Source: Kalmusia sp. IMI 367209 | Taxonomy: Eukaryota; Ascomycota; Dothideomycetes; Pleosporales; Didymosphaeriaceae | Length of the DNA: 64,000 nt | NCBI GenBank assembly: GCA_027946365.1 | Contig: JAPEUQ010000012.1 | Coordinates: 744,001 to 808,000 of the forward strand | Direction: 5' to 3' | Shown: in pieces, positions 45,301-57,289 of the stretch | How the letters are laid out: every line of letters begins with the position of its first letter | Numbering within the stretch: position 1 is the first letter of the stretch | The notes under the pieces: generated by a model | Told to the model about the DNA's origin: nothing | Seen by the model: the letters and a program-made list of their open reading frames with translations, nothing else | The model's database searches: none | Made by a program: the position numbers and the translations under genes

Positions 45301-48075
45301 CGCAGGATTTTGCGAGCGAATCAAGTCAGCAGCGGTCCCGCGCTCCATGCCGATCATACGAAGCAAACGATCGATATCTGATGGATGGGGACCGTCATCG
45401 AATGCCAACACCCGAGGGTAAGACTGGCTCATGTTGGGTACATAGGGCTGCGTCTCGTGTCACACGGGCTGTCCCACGAGGCCGTCTCCTGACACGCTGT
45501 CCACGAGCTTATCTGCGTGTGCCTATTTGTCTGTTGCGTCGCTTGCGCGGCCCGAACATCGAGGTCGAGTCATCGCGCATGAAGTGTGGTGTTGTCTGAC
45601 CACTTGTGCAGTAGCGTTGTCTCTCCCAGCACCTGCGCTACCAGCGGTATCCACAATGTCGCTCGTGGCCCAAGCTGCAGCCAAGACGCCATTCACGGCC
45701 CTGGTTCGCTCAATTGGACCCCGTGGAATGCTGCATGGAAGGCCTGAAAAGTCGACCCGTGCGAGGGCGTTTACGTGACCGCATACGGCCAAAATAGCAG
45801 GGTCCAACATGATCGCCCTTCGAGATGATTCATTTGCCTGTTTCGAAAGCGTCTCTGGTAGGAGCCAGTTGGTATCTCAAGGGCCACGGCGACCCTTCTT
45901 TTTGCATCAGGTGAGCAACCATCATAGATATGGACATGCCAGCGTGCGAGCAATAGCCATGTTTTGTCGGACTGCGGCCGGTAATTTTTCGACTCAAATC
46001 ATGTCCCTGTAGGACCGTCGCCTAGGAGCCGGCGCACGCCATCTTGGGGGCTAAACGGTCGCCTGAGGCCTCAATGTGCCGCATCCCAACCGCCGCAGTG
46101 GAACCAAGGACTCAACGGGAGGAAGAACAAGATGCGAATCTATTTGATCCTTCTGTAAACCTTTAATCGACCGCACTTTGCATGTGCACAAGCTTTCGTA
46201 TTTGCGGAGACCAGCCAGCCACGCACAGTCAGCAACACCAAAGGAATTCTTGGTGAGGCTGCTTCAAGGCTTTTCCACAAGCCTCTACCTATACCTAGCT
46301 GGACCCGCGTCTGCGGCCCCTAGCACGCCAACCTCGTGAAATTCGTGGCCCGGCATATACGAGGATTCCTCACGTCGACGCTGCGACAAGGACGCAACTT
46401 CTGGTCGCCCGCAATATCTTGAAACCGTCCATATCGGACTCTTTATAGCGGGGGCGCCATGTCGGTCACCAGCATGGTGTTTGCGTGCTGGTGACAACAA
46501 GAATGGGGGCCGCCCACTCTATCGTGCCACCACCCCGGCTCTCGTCGTAGGCTACTAGCAGCCGGACATGGCATCCTAGTCTCCCTTCCAGGTACCAAAG
46601 ATAAAGTCTACTCCACAGCTACTTTATCTACCTTGATGTCGTATGGGTTACTTGACGAGGTAATCATGCCATATCCGTGCGTAGGCCATGGCAGTCTAGT
46701 TCATCTCGTATGTTTCCTCTTACAGAATCGCGCTGTATGTTAGCGCGTCTAGAAAATCGATGCGTAACGAAACAGGAAACTCCGCGTAATCACTTCTGGA
46801 CTGTGGCTGGCGGCAGAGTTGGCCCGAGTGTCTTTTTTTTGTAGACTTCCATTCATGATTCCATGGTTCAGAACATCGAAAGCTTGGGCTGCGTGGTTGG
46901 CTGCAGAGCAAATGATTTTAGCGTAGGAGAATGTCACCGCCAATTTTAAAACCCAAATAATAGCGCTTTGCGTCTGTTCATACTAATTTTTCGGAGGCAC
47001 CGAGCTGGCTTGAAGTTTGTGTTGTGGATCCTGAGGCCATCCCGCGACCGTATGCAGTGTGACAAAGACACTAAACGCGGGGAAGAGCCCCTAGTGCGAG
47101 ATGGCGCGGGAATGTCCGTTGGTTTACAGCATAGCGACGTGCGTTGACTTCGGCGATGTGCTATTGCAAACTTGGCCCCTTTGAATGCTCTGTCTTCTAC
47201 GAGTGGGGCTTGTGACAGCATGTTAGGATATATTGAGACACGTCTTCATGCGTATCTCCTAGCCTGCAGCTTGCTACGCATTCCAGCAAGCGCAAGGGCG
47301 TTATGACTGGTTGAAAGGCGTAGGTAGGGCTTGGCCCTTGGATGCTTGTTCTTGAAGAGTCAGTTATCGTGTTCCCATATATCGCACCTTATTGTATGAT
47401 GCAGCTGCAGCAATGACGCTCCTTTGAGTCGCAGTAGCATGATTCAACATGTGCTTTCGGCGGTGCGTTTGTGCTCCAAATGTTCACATGCCGGGGCTTG
47501 CTCACAAGAAAGAAAGAGATGAGTATAGCTAGAGGATATCCTACAACCTCGGGGCGAGACTTGATTCTGCATCAATTGCGGTTGTAGAAAAAGGGCGGCC
47601 TTTTGCATGATATCACGTGACGTGGTCCCAACCGAGAATGACTCCGACGACCGAAAGTCTTGGCAGCGACCTCACGATTCGGTGACTCTTAACCTAACTC
47701 CATTTCGATTACACTGGGGACATTACTCCATCAACCATCCCAACGACAATAATCATTACAACTCACACTGTAGCTATGCCTCTGGTCTAGCTTGCACAAG
47801 CAGATCAACTGCTGCAGCATACGTCGCCACGGAATCGTGTCCACATTGCCGCTTGACAGAGTAACAATCCGCGTTTGCGCCCAGCATCCGCCATCATGTT
47901 TCCTTTAATGGTCGTACTCTTCCAGACACACTTTTCACACACAAACTCTCGGTCGTTAAACTTGTCACAACACGCCTCTTGCGAACGGCGACGACTGCAT
48001 AAGCCTTGAGGTCACAGACCTACAGTATCATCACAACCTCATTGAAAGTCCTTTCAATAGAAGAACATACCTATC
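42305..48075. other. 5.8-kb gene-poor region
   Basis: No gene can be supported with confidence. The longest clean frame is 44884-45432 on the minus strand (182 codons with an ATG), but it has no recognised domain and overlaps opposite frames. There is a short repeat at 43392-43415. The interval may contain long UTRs or non-coding RNA. No tRNA or transposase fragment was seen. Confidence 0.45.
43392..43415. repeat. Short direct repeat GTACTGGTAC
   Basis: Two adjoining copies of GTACTGGTAC followed by a partial GTAC, 24 bp. Confidence 0.8.
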
Positions 48076-50742
48076 ATGGCCTCCATATTTACATTTGATC
48101 CGGATCCTCCGCGAGTTTCAAGCCCTTGGGCAACGGCAACGCCTCCACCGGATGAGCAAGTGAAACAGCCTCTCAATCGCAACTCTAACAGTGGCGATCC
48201 CATTGACATCGCAAAAAGGAGGAGGCAGGACCTTGACCCGACACGCTCTTCTAGGGTGGATTACAGCACTATTACTAGACTTGAGGCCGAGCCTCAAGAG
48301 GGCCCAACGGAATACAAGCTGCACTTGCTCCTCCGCCGACGGAGGTCCTTCATCAGCTCAAGTACTGGACGCCATGTTTCTGGCTCTTTGCGTCGCAGCG
48401 ATAGCTATGCACCCGGTTCCGCGAATCGAAGTGTGTATAATTTATTGTCTAGTACCCCACCCCCATTAAGCGCGACCCAGTCTCGGCAGCATCGCCTAGA
48501 ACAACTCACCACTCAGATGCTCTGGCGTCTTCAGCAATCATGTCCGCATCATGGCTCGTCTTCAATGGCTGGAGTTCAACTACAATTCCCGGATGAGGCA
48601 AGCCTTACTACTCCTGTCATGCCTCACCGACTGTATCCTGGGCTAGAGGAAAGCAAGGGTGCGTTGTATGAAATCGGCGTAGCCGATGACGGTGAACTAG
48701 TCGGTCTTGCGGAGGATGAAATGGAAGAATCGTTGAATAACCTGCGTGCTATGGCTGCGAGCTTAGGTTGTCAGGTTGACGTAGTACGCATGGTAACTGT
48801 TGGCAACTGCGAGTGGATGGAGAGTGGTACTACGCAGCAGCCACAAGTACGGACATCAAAGCTTCTCGTCGCCGAAGCCTATGTTCATCCGGACAACCAA
48901 TTGATGAAGCATAATCATCAAGAACACGATAACAAGGGCTCGCAACACATAATTACACAAGTTTCCTCACCTCAACTTCGTGTCTCACTCACAGGTGCGA
49001 CTATGTCCGGCAAATCCAGTCTACTTGGAACGCTTTCTACGAGCACTCTCGACAATGGTCGAGGAAAGAGTAGACTGAGTCTTCTAAAGCATAGGCATGA
49101 GATTGAATCTGGAGTTACTAGTTCTATCACGCAGGAACTCATTGGCTATGGAGATTTGCCGGAACCCGGAGGTAATACAGCCTTCACGCAAGTCGTGAAC
49201 TACGGCTGCACAGACATATCGTCGTGGACCGACATTCATACCTCTGTTGAGTCTTCTGCAGCGGGAAGACTGGTGTTTCTCACCGACTCCGCGGGCCATC
49301 CCCGCTTCCGCCGTACTACAGTGCGTGGTCTGATTGGCTGGGATCCTCACTACACCCTGCTATGCATACCTGCCGACAACACCGAGGAAGCAACAGCAAA
49401 ACAAGGTTTACACACCAGCTCTAAAGAGATTACGGCCTCGACAGCAATAGATCTGGACCTGTCGGGTGAACATCTTCGTTTATGTTTGTCTTTGGAACTT
49501 CCACTTCTGATTGTCATCACAAAGTACGACCTGGCCAAGAAAGCTGGTCTCAAAGGGGTTTTGACAAGGGTGTTGTCCGCTCTGAAAGATTCTGGCAGGA
49601 CTGGACGCATCATTGCGGATCCTGCTATGACATTATCTCGGCCAAATCTTGAAATAATACCCTCCGCTGATCTTTTGGAGGCGGAGGAGATCTCACAGGC
49701 CTTTAATCAGTCACCTCTTACAACCGTGCCTATTGTCTTCACTAGTGCTCTCAAAGGTACAGGTCTGAGCAAGCTCCACGCGCTTCTCCGAACCCTTCCA
49801 GTGCCCACCGTCTTTACGCCGCCCACTGATGCTCAGGGTACCTTATTTCACATTGAAGACATATACACTACATCCTCGGTACGGTCCAGTCCCGAGGAGC
49901 CTATCATTGTCGGCGGCCATCTACGCTCCGGCCAACTAAGCATTGGAGACTATCTCGATTTGGGACCATACCCAGTGGACGCAAGCCCAGATGACAGCGA
50001 CTCTGGGAGTGGAAGACGTTCATATCGCAATTCACCAGTACCAACGTCCAAATCATACCCAGGGGCCTTACAAAAAATATCTACAGTGTCTAGCCATGGA
50101 CGCAAAGCCTCCACTCTGTTGATAGAGTGGCGCGCTGTTCGTGTCACGTCATTGCGCAATCTTAGATTACCAGTGTCAACCTTGCACTGCGGTCAAGTCG
50201 GTACAGTCGGTCTTGTACCTGTGCGTGTGCCCATTTCAAGCTCTGCGATCACCAGGATCAGGAAAGGAATGATACTGTCGAACAAACACACTGAAGGGCA
50301 CAGGATTATAACGGTGCAATTTACGGGCCCTCAAGCAAAAAGCGCCAAGGCATTGACTATAGGAAGCGCTGTAGTAGTGTTCTTCGCCAGCGTACGTGCC
50401 CCATCCAAGGTACTTTCGGTGACTCCGATTTTATCAACAAACGAGGCTGCAACTATGCATGACGATGCGGGGCCAGAAGAGGAAGGATTTGGCTTCGACT
50501 TTGGCTTTGATGAGGATCCGGCTAGCGTTCCTTCAGAAGAGGCTAATGGGGGCGGTGCTACGGCCGTGACAGCAACCGTCCAATTTCAGTTCATCGGCTC
50601 TAGGGAGTTTGTCGAGGACGGCGCGAAGGTCCTAGTCATGCCTGGTGGTGGGCCGGGACTCTCGGGGAGCATAGAGAGGGGCGAGAAGGGAGTCGCCGGC
50701 TTAGAAGGATTTGTTGGGCAAGTGATTGAAGGGAATTCATGA
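48076..50742 (+). CDS. GTPBP1-like translational GTPase
   Basis: Single exon of 888 residues with an ATG at 48076. The first 300 residues are variable and Ser/Pro-rich. The G domain starts with the P-loop GATMSGKSS (G1). HEIESGVTSSITQELIGY supplies the switch I threonine, FLTDSAGHPRFRRTTVRGL is the G3 DxAGH motif, and VITKYDLAKKAG is G4, here TKYD instead of NKxD. VFTSALKGTGLSKL corresponds to G5. EF-Tu-like beta-barrel domains follow (FHIEDIYTTSSV, then a GGHLRSGQLSIGDYL turn). This is the GTPBP1/GTPBP2 family, linked in animals to ribosome rescue and mRNA decay. An acidic, Phe/Gly-rich segment near residue 800 (GFGFDFGFDED) interrupts domain III. TKYD is the usual variant for the family. 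Confidence 0.92.
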   Translation: MASIFTFDPDPPRVSSPWATATPPPDEQVKQPLNRNSNSGDPIDIAKRRRQDLDPTRSSRVDYSTITRLEAEPQEGPTEYKLHLLLRRRRSFISSSTGRHVSGSLRRSDSYAPGSANRSVYNLLSSTPPPLSATQSRQHRLEQLTTQMLWRLQQSCPHHGSSSMAGVQLQFPDEASLTTPVMPHRLYPGLEESKGALYEIGVADDGELVGLAEDEMEESLNNLRAMAASLGCQVDVVRMVTVGNCEWMESGTTQQPQVRTSKLLVAEAYVHPDNQLMKHNHQEHDNKGSQHIITQVSSPQLRVSLTGATMSGKSSLLGTLSTSTLDNGRGKSRLSLLKHRHEIESGVTSSITQELIGYGDLPEPGGNTAFTQVVNYGCTDISSWTDIHTSVESSAAGRLVFLTDSAGHPRFRRTTVRGLIGWDPHYTLLCIPADNTEEATAKQGLHTSSKEITASTAIDLDLSGEHLRLCLSLELPLLIVITKYDLAKKAGLKGVLTRVLSALKDSGRTGRIIADPAMTLSRPNLEIIPSADLLEAEEISQAFNQSPLTTVPIVFTSALKGTGLSKLHALLRTLPVPTVFTPPTDAQGTLFHIEDIYTTSSVRSSPEEPIIVGGHLRSGQLSIGDYLDLGPYPVDASPDDSDSGSGRRSYRNSPVPTSKSYPGALQKISTVSSHGRKASTLLIEWRAVRVTSLRNLRLPVSTLHCGQVGTVGLVPVRVPISSSAITRIRKGMILSNKHTEGHRIITVQFTGPQAKSAKALTIGSAVVVFFASVRAPSKVLSVTPILSTNEAATMHDDAGPEEEGFGFDFGFDEDPASVPSEEANGGGATAVTATVQFQFIGSREFVEDGAKVLVMPGGGPGLSGSIERGEKGVAGLEGFVGQVIEGNS

Positions 50743-52696
50743 AAATAGGTGAGTAGCTGTCAGTGCGCTTCATTGACGAGAATTGACGAAACAGTGCATA
50801 GGGTATGTTTCAATGTCCGTAGTAGCGGTGTAGTTCAGCTATGCTGATGCCGGACTTCATTGAGCTGCGTCTCTGTAACATTTGCGGTCACCGCCGACGC
50901 ATTTTGGGAACACGAGTGAACGTCGAACTCTAAATTTCTCAAGCTGATGCATAATTTCTTCTTGTTTTCTCGATCGACATTTGGTATTTTGGCGTGGGGC
51001 GTTACCTCTTGGCATTTGGCGTCATCCTTGGTTCTTTCGGTCACGTCTTACCTCGCGTCTTACTCACCAACATCGCAAACATAGTTTTCGCCATTCTTGG
51101 CCTTACCAATGACTATTTTCAACTTCACTCGCAGTTTGCACTCTATTTTGCCTCACACTAGCCGCTATCCTTAACATGCACTAATGCCCGATGCCTCAGT
51201 GCGGCGTCAGCTGTCCCTCGTATTAGCAGCGCTGATGCGAGGTTATCTCGCTCTTCTCGTTACGCTGCACAATGAGGCGACCGAGGCAACACCGAAGTCG
51301 GCGCCCCTCCTTGTTACACCTGAACACGTTATTGAGCCATTCGTCTCTCTTAGAGTGACAGCGGAAACTCAGACACAGACGAACTCGTATCGACCCGCAG
51401 GCGTCGGCGCCCATCAGCAACGCCGTCCGTATTAACGTGACGATCATGCCCTCGCTCGTCGTTTGTGATGATAGCAGATAGACTATGCGTAGGTCTATAG
51501 GCATGGCACATACAGGTGGGCGGGTAGCGTGGGTCTGTGGTTCGGTGAGGAGTATGTGGGATGTCCCCGTGCGTGCCGTGGCCCCCTAGCGCTGTGTCAG
51601 CGTGGACGAATGGGGTTATTGGGCGGTGCAGTGCCGCCTGCTTGCGTCCAAGGCCTGCGGGAGAAGGTTCAGGCAATGGTGTGCCACTTAGTCTGCATGG
51701 TGCATTGTGCCGTTGGCGAAAGATTCAGGCCACGGGCGTTGCAAGGTCAGGTGCTTCGTTCCTCGGATAGGGCAATACTGTTGGGAGGTGAGACCATTGT
51801 GGCGCTCTTGGGTAGTACAATGTCATGGTGATCTTCGGTTTCCGACATATGAGCTGAGATGGCCGCATTCTGGCAATGCGGGAGCGGGACGGCGCGTAGG
51901 GTGGAAGTTTAGCTGATGTGGCGTTAGGGTGATTAGAAGGGGAGCATTAGCCTAAGTTCTCGTGCGAAAGCTTGTTGGAGCCATGTGTATCGTCTCGAGA
52001 GACATGCAGAAAGTAAGCTTTGAGGGTACGACTGACTAGGGTTAGTGTACGTGGTGCTAAGAGTGTTGGAGGAGGGCCTAAGTGACCACACAGTTAGCGT
52101 TTTGGCCTTAGAGGGCCTGAGTGAAATTTGAGGTAGTCAGAGCAATGTGTCGAGCGTTCGATAGTGTTGGAAGCGTGGCAGTGTATGCGATGGGACTAGC
52201 ATTGGCCGATGGTGGAAGACAGATCGTGTTTGAGTCTAGTTTGGCACCCCGTGTCTTGATAACTCACTATCGAAGAACTTTGCGCAAGTAGATTGGTGCA
52301 GTAGTTAATGAACGGAGACCGTCTCGTGTACGCTTGGTAGTGAGATGAGTTGTATATATGGCTACGATATAGTTACCAGGGACCATTTTGTGATCAGAGT
52401 GATTGACATCGGATTCATAAGACGACTAGATTCATCGTAAAACAATCTTCTTTATTCTCGTTCTGGAAGAATTGTCAGATATAAAATTTGAACTGTAGGA
52501 TTTCTGATTTAGATATGTCGTAATAATAGTGGTTCGTTACCCTTCCTCATTTTGAGCCTAGATAATGAGCCATAGCTTCCATTCTTGCAGCGATGCCATG
52601 CGCGCCTGAGGCCTCTTCGCCATGCAGTCGAGATTCATAGGGCCCCTTTAATACATCCGCCATGAGTCACTCTTTTTTCTGTTTTTCTACCGGCAC
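50743..52696. other. Intergenic region, no supported gene
   Basis: About 2 kb between the convergent GTPase and methyltransferase genes. Open frames at 51184-51916 lie in opposing frames and have no domain. AT-rich sequence appears near 52430-52530. Nothing else is recognised. Confidence 0.45.
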
Positions 52697-53429
52697 TCAC
52701 TCCGGTGGGGCATCCGTCAACGGCACATACTGGACGCCATACAACTTCTTTTTCTCAATGCTCCCATCCTTCTTCTTGTCTACCACATATATGTGTTGCA
52801 TATATCCCTCCTCAACCGGGACAAACATCCTCCCTGGCGCCTTCAATTGGTCGCTCAACTCAGTATGATGCTCGGCGGCCGCAGCGCCAACATGGATCGC
52901 ATCGTATGGCGCGTTCTCAGTCCACCCTTTTCTTCCGTCGCCCTTCACAAATTTGACTTGTCCTGAATCCAGCATTTGTCTACCCTCTTCTGATTTGGCC
53001 ATGTTGGTCTCGGCCATGGTGACTAGCGGCTGGATGTGATCGATACCAATGACGGTGCCAGTGGGGCCAACGAGATTGGCGAGTACGGCAGTAAGGTAGC
53101 CGGAGCCAGATCCTATATCGAGAATTGTGGCGCCGGGGTGTAGGTATGAGAGGAGTGTTTCGCAAGCGGAGGCGTGCATGTGCGGGGCGGAAATGGTGGC
53201 GCGGTGGCCGATGGGTTGGGGGGAGTCTTCGTAGGCGCGCGAGGGGGCGTAGTGGGCGCGGTCGACCTTTAAATGCAGTTAGATTAGTATCTAGCAACGT
53301 CCAAAGGGGATGAATAGAGTTGTATACCTTCATCATAGCTTCCTTGACGCGATCGGACTCGATGAGCCCGTTCTTGGCCAGGTTGGCTATGAGTCCCTCA
53401 TTAGTCGAGCCTGAGCTTCGCCACGCCAT
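52697..53429 (-). CDS. Protein-L-isoaspartate O-methyltransferase
   Basis: Repairs isomerised aspartyl residues by methylation with S-adenosylmethionine. Two exons, 53429-53328 and 53266-52697, with a 61-nt intron, give about 223 residues, the usual size. The start [21 protein letters not shown] is the standard PIMT beginning. The splice restores [32 protein letters not shown] is the active-site loop, and [18 protein letters not shown] is the SAM-binding motif I. Motif II/III regions are [11 protein letters not shown] and [11 protein letters not shown]. The enzyme is cytosolic. It lies divergent from HAUS1 across 410 bp. Confidence 0.95.
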
Positions 53430-53839
53430 GCCGATGTTTCTAACTTGTCCAAGGCCGCGTACGGGGCGGAGAATAGTCTTGAGAAACGGCAGCGTGAATA
53501 GAGTGACAAGGGACGCAAAGAGAAGCTTCGATGGAGGGGTTCGCGGGAACGTTGTGACAGGAACTTAGGGTACTGAGTACTAGCAGGTTCGCTTGATAGG
53601 TATTTAATAGGTGTTTGAATGAGATAGAGGCTTACGTCCGTATATCGCGGGAGAGATGTCAGGAGTATGTATGTGTCTGTGCTAACGTCATGGTTAACAA
53701 AGCATCTCACCAGGTCCCATAGGGCTGGAATCCGGGGTAGCTTCGTCCTTGACCCACCTTTCCGCGTCTGTTCCGCGTCGGCTGAAAACAAACAACAGAG
53801 CTCCAATCTCCTCTCCACACGCCCCATCCGAAGTCTGCC
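53430..53839. other. Divergent promoter, PIMT / HAUS1
   Basis: This 410-bp gap separates two divergent starts. No clear known element was identified. An open frame across it on the minus strand reflects lack of stops rather than a gene. Confidence 0.45.
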
Positions 53840-54800
53840 ATGGACAATCTCACACCGCAAGACCTCTTCTCCCCTTCGAAAGCGCGACAGCAGCGTGCAC
53901 AGGCGGCAGATTGGGCGCAGATTGACTCGTGGTTATCGTACAAATATGCAGGGCGCACTATTCCGACCTTCGAGCGCAACGAAGAGACATTGAAGGTGCT
54001 CAGAGAGCTGTCGCTCGCAAACGAGAGAGCAGATGAGGAGAGGATGGTGATGGAGAGGATGGAGAGGGAGGCGTGCAAGGAATTGGAAGCGGACGAGGTA
54101 TGAGAGGTCCGCCCCAGCCTACCATCGCAGTACCTTCAGACCCTGATCAAAGCAGGCAACTCGCAACCCGGACGATAAAAAGATCCTCCAAGCTATCATA
54201 GCCAATCTCACCCCCTCTGGCTCCGACGCTTTACGCGCTCTCGCCTCTACGGCCGTCACCTTGGACACAACGAGCGCGAACCCTGAAACACTTGCCCATG
54301 CCCTTATCGCCCATACTACGACCTCCCAGACTCTCGCGAACAGTATCACACATATCCAAACACTGCAGAGATACCTCGATAAACAGCAATCCCTCCTTCG
54401 CGCACAGCTCAACGAACTACAAACGAACCCAGCCTTCTCCGTCCCTCCATCGCTACAGCGCCAGACCACCGAACAAGCACGCCAGACGAAACACTTGCGA
54501 GCCAAGATCCGTGAATACGAAGACAGGCTATCTTCGCTGGAATCTTCACACACAAAGAATGCAGTTACACCTACGTCCAAAAATGCCGGCTCGGCCGATG
54601 CGATCGCAGATATGCTTGAGCAGCAGACGGCGTTAGGCGCCTTGAGAGATCATGTGGAAGCATTGGAGCGGGAGGTGGATGTCTTCGCTGGGCTACCAGC
54701 AGATCGGGAGGCTGCGAGAAAGGAGGTAGGGAAGCTGGAGGTGGAACTTGATAATGTGAGGAGGAAAAGGGACGCATTGTTCGAGGGGTTGGTGGGTTGA
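53840..54800 (+). CDS. HAUS augmin-like complex subunit 1
   Basis: Two exons, 53840-54097 and 54156-54800, with a 58-nt intron, give about 300 residues, near the usual size for HAUS1 (about 280). The N-terminus reads MDNLTPQDLFSPSKARQQRAQ, then DWAQIDSWLSYKYAGRTIPTFERNEETLKVL, the pattern of fungal HAUS1. The rest is predicted largely coiled coil, with heptads over LQRYLDKQQSLLRAQLNELQ, QTKHLRAKIREYEDRLSSLE and the final EALEREVDVF...KLEVELDNVRRKRDALFEGL. Augmin recruits gamma-tubulin to the sides of spindle microtubules. The assignment rests on the N-terminal pattern and coiled-coil layout; another coiled-coil spindle protein cannot be fully excluded. Confidence 0.75.
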
Positions 54801-57289
54801 GTTACGAGATAGAGATCTGTGCATTCTCATGGCTTCAGGCTAGTATTGAAGATTTGAATGTGTTCTCTATCAGGTTCAAGGACATGCGATTAAGTGCTGC
54901 GATGAAGCTAAGCATGCTACGCATACATGGTTCCAACGGCATTGACTGAAGCCAATTGTATATTGCCTGTGTACTTGATAAGACAGGTTCACCTAATAAA
55001 TCTTAGAAGTAGAATATGGGGGATCAAACAAATCCCACCACCAGGTATCACAATAAATTATGCACGCTCTGTTGCCCTACACTTTTGCCCCTCGCGCAGC
55101 ACCAGCACCAACCAGACTACGATTCAACCTTCTTCAATCCAACCTATGCCTGCTCAACTGTCCCCTTTTATCACTACAACGTATTTGTCAATGCTTCGCT
55201 CTAATCTGTTAATCTGGCTTAATCCAAACTGTCTTAACCCCAACTGCCTAATTGCTACCAATTTGAAGTGGCTCTATTTCAATCCAATCATCACTTGGAC
55301 TAACCTGAAGGAGGTTGAATCCCTCCATTGTCAATTTTTGTTGATCCAATGAAGACAAAGAGTCAACGGGGTTGAAGAAAATCAGCTTGAAGCTATGAAT
55401 ATACAACTATATCGCAATCGCCATTGATCAATGAGAAATCTAGGATGAAAAGGAGATTGTATCTTATATATACACACATGCTTCGTTGTTTGAACAACAT
55501 CGATCGCGCCCTGTTGTTACTATCTCACGCTTTGAACTATAATTGAGATGTTCTCTTGAGCATCGTGTTGCTCATTTGGTTAAGGGTGGACTACGGATAT
55601 GACGTAATTGCCATTATCGATGCGACTGAACCCTTTGCCAAAGGTGGAGTCGCTATAAGGACAGACCTATAGAACATTGAAAGCATGACCTCCTCTGCTT
55701 ACTATAGGATATACTTTCCTTTGACTTCCGGGACTGTGACTGTGAGCCAGCGATAGTTGTGATGGGTATGCAAAGCCTATAGCTGTTGACTTTACACAAA
55801 CATCGATACGTGCTGCTCATTAAAACCAAGTAAATACCTTTCGGGATTGAAAGTAGTATGTTTCTGGGTGATGTTACCCGCAAAGACTGTATTCTAGCAT
55901 CGCGAAAGGATAGCGGAAGGGATTTGGTGCACAGTGATCCCGTATTCTGGCATCTTGGTATGATTTCCAGATGTCTGTCCAAACCAAATACCAATGCAAT
56001 TTGTATCCACCGTTAGTATCCTTCCCAAGAGCCGGATGTACCGAAGGTGGCGGTCAACTTAACGGGGGCAACGAGCTGCGCGCAGTAGAGGTCGGCAGCA
56101 TCACTGGCAGTGTGCCTGACATCTATAAGCTTATCTTGCTCATGGTGATGGAGTGACTATGAACCACGCTTCTCCCTGTTTTTCGGCTTCCAAATCATCT
56201 TCGCGATCTTGGAGGCTTTGGTAGCCTGGTAGGCTCCTGAAGTCTAGACTTGTGCTAGCGCAAGATCGAAAACGCCGAAGATAGCGGATTATGTATGGAA
56301 ATTGGATTAGTCTATCAGAGTGTCTCTGAGCTGATGATAGATGAAGTCATAGCTCTGGATTGATAGGGTTGTTAGATAGTAGTTGCCGATGTACCAGAGA
56401 AACTTTGAGTTCTTGATCTCGCTCAATAGTGAAAGGAGCGGCCTCTGGTCTACGTTGCTTGCTGGACGAGCTGTGTTCCTACTCATTGCTTTACTTAAAT
56501 TACAGCGAAGTGAATAGTGTAGCATATGCGGGCAGGCAAAGCTTCAAATGACGGAGACGGTTCTTAGCTAGGGTGCCTACCCTCACATGCCACCGATGCT
56601 ACCATTCTGGTTCAATGACCTTACAGTACAGTACAGCTGCTTCCTGCATTCTGAGTATACGATTTATGAACATAAAAATCATTTCTTCTTTGTATGTTGT
56701 TGCTTCGCTCGCGCATCTTTTCCCTATGCGGAAAAGGTTCACCTCCCACTCTTGTTTTCAAAAGTGGGATACCACGTGCCATCTCCGCCGTCGCGCCTCA
56801 ATTTCCATCCACACGCACCCAATTGGCTCAAACGGCTCTCCCGCCACGCAACGCTTTTCGCCGCCTACGCGCAGATCGAACGCTAACCGCCACCATTGTC
56901 TTCGAGGTGCCGGGAACTACTGGGATTAGGCCTGCAACCCCAGATTGCTCAGAGATACTGAAGATACCACAAATGGAACGGAGACCTGCGTCCCACTTTT
57001 ATGATAGGAAGAATGAGGGACTTTGGAGCTTGGAGGGTCTGGGCAGGAGGGGATGGTAGATGTAGGTTGTAAGTAGAAGTAAATGAAGTTTATAAGTCGT
57101 GAGGATCCTTCCCGTTGGAAGCTTGTCGATTACCGCAACAAGAGTGGAGGGTACCTCGTAGCCTTGTTTGCTTGCACGACCAGATTCAACGTGCATATTA
57201 CTGCCTTCGTGTTCATTCATCTTCCCTCGGATCGTCTCACCAGTCAAGGCTCATCATCAAGTTCGGGAGCTTCGAGACACCGGTTCGCC
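54801..57289. other. 2.5-kb AT-rich intergenic region
   Basis: No gene supported. A short region near 55198-55260 has repeated CCAACTG/CCAAACTG words. Composition is AT-rich with many stops from 55300 to 56600. The last 250 bp before 57290 probably contain the promoter and leader of the permease. Confidence 0.45.

Noticed and set aside
54927..55352. 141-codon frame with NPNC repeats
   Set aside because: Caused by a short repeated nucleotide pattern in AT-rich intergenic DNA; no domain.
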